Part shown: positions 14,697 through 14,947 of the stretch, piece after piece
Layout of the letters: each line of letters opens with the position of its first letter
Numbering within the stretch: the first letter of the stretch is position 1
Assembly: GCA_964496595.1 (NCBI GenBank)
Contig: CAZCAI010000126.1
Location: 1 to 14,947, forward strand
DNA: 14,947 bases
Origin: JAAAOZ01 sp964496595
Lineage (GTDB): Bacteria; Chloroflexota; Anaerolineae; B4-G1; SLSP01
Direction of reading: 5' to 3'
Notes under the pieces: model-generated
Database searches by the model: none
Told to the model about the DNA's origin: nothing
Seen by the model: only the letters and a program-made list of their open reading frames with translations
Position numbers and translations under genes: made by a program

Positions 14697-14724
14697 CGTT
14701 ACCTCCTCGGCTGATTACAAATAT

Positions 14725-14752
14725 AGTATAGACTATTGCTATTGCAAGTCAA
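14725..14752 (-). promoter_or_regulatory. Sigma-70 promoter of the small minus-strand gene
   Basis: On the minus strand TTGACT (14747-14752), a 16-nt spacer and TATACT (14725-14730) each differ from consensus by one base. Transcription would start near 14718, about 20 nt before the ATG at 14696, just enough to include the GAGGAGGT ribosome binding site. Confidence 0.75.
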
Positions 14753-14832
14753 AGTTGCGTGTTGATTTGAGGTACCTTGGGTCTCTGAGGGAGCGACGGC
14801 TGATTGTCGGAAAGCGTATTGCCGCGCACCTC

Positions 14833-14947
14833 GCCGAGGATTAAAATCCCCGGCTACTAAGCGCAAGTCAACTTCAGTTGACTCTATTTCTCCGCGGGTT
14901 ACTTACAGTCGGTCTTCAGCCGACTTCAGCTTTTAGCCTGCGATTCA
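14833..14947. repeat. Second hairpin cluster, cut by the window end
   Basis: GCCGAGGAT (14833-14841) with ATCCCCGGC (14846-14854), one A-C mismatch; AGTCAACT (14866-14873) with AGTTGACT (14876-14883); AGTCGG (14907-14912) with CCGACT (14920-14925). The last two share the plus-strand sequence CTTCAG at their centre. TTTTAGCCTGCGATT near the end looks like the left arm of another hairpin whose partner lies outside the window. Bases 14753-14832, between the promoter and this cluster, show nothing I can name. Confidence 0.75.

Noticed and set aside
14614..14844. 76-codon plus-strand open frame antisense to the small gene and its promoter
   Set aside because: It overlaps the better supported minus-strand gene, its ribosome binding site and promoter, and has no start signal of its own.

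Overview
The window reads as a bacterial chromosome segment, most likely from a Chloroflexota (Anaerolineae/Caldilineae-like) metagenome-assembled or draft genome. That placement is inference. It rests on a secreted CSLREA/beta-helix protein ending in a YLPLVVR-type C-terminus, a receiver plus roadblock/LC7 protein, GT-C glycosyltransferases with a beta-rich C-terminal domain, heptameric TACGNNN arrays and clusters of variable-stem hairpins. Most of the window is GC-rich (hand counts near 65-68% in samples), while the first ~1.4 kb is clearly more AT-rich (39% in 541-660). Two scaffold gaps of exactly 100 N (2456-2555 and 12913-13012) each interrupt a gene.

Layout. 1-3310 (+): one large secreted protein, open at the left edge, made of a signal peptide, a CSLREA segment, a parallel beta-helix, an unrecognised region, at least five cysteine-rich TSP3-like calcium-binding repeats and a PKD-like domain; a strong terminator follows. 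3454-6351 (+): a degenerate receiver/roadblock protein and a GT-C membrane glycosyltransferase, probably co-transcribed. 6390-7258 (+): a near-ideal sigma-70 promoter, rpsU (ribosomal protein S21), yqeY and a terminator. 7271-10219 (+): pgpH, ybeY and dgkA with overlapping genes. This follows the order known from Bacillus-type genomes, without phoH between the two blocks and without era after dgkA. 10220-10493: a convergent intergenic region with a bidirectional terminator flanked by inverted heptamer arrays. 10494-14303 (-): two tandem paralogous GT-C glycosyltransferases with a C-terminal beta-rich domain, the upstream one broken by the second gap. 14395-14947: two hairpin clusters flanking a small minus-strand gene of unknown function that has its own promoter and a strong ribosome binding site.

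How the genes fit together. The centre is housekeeping: translation (S21, YqeY, the rRNA-processing RNase YbeY), c-di-AMP turnover (PgpH) and lipid-carrier phosphorylation (DgkA). On both sides lie envelope functions: a secreted calcium-binding repeat protein and three polyprenyl-phosphate-sugar-type glycosyltransferases. DgkA-type kinases phosphorylate undecaprenol or diacylglycerol, so a link to lipid-linked sugar use by the glycosyltransferases is plausible but only suggested by proximity. I see no phage, plasmid, CRISPR, rRNA or tRNA feature. The least ordinary items are the four-cysteine TSP3-like repeats, the paired hairpins that share a loop while their stems covary, one such hairpin forming the 3' end of the small gene, and the inverted heptamer arrays.
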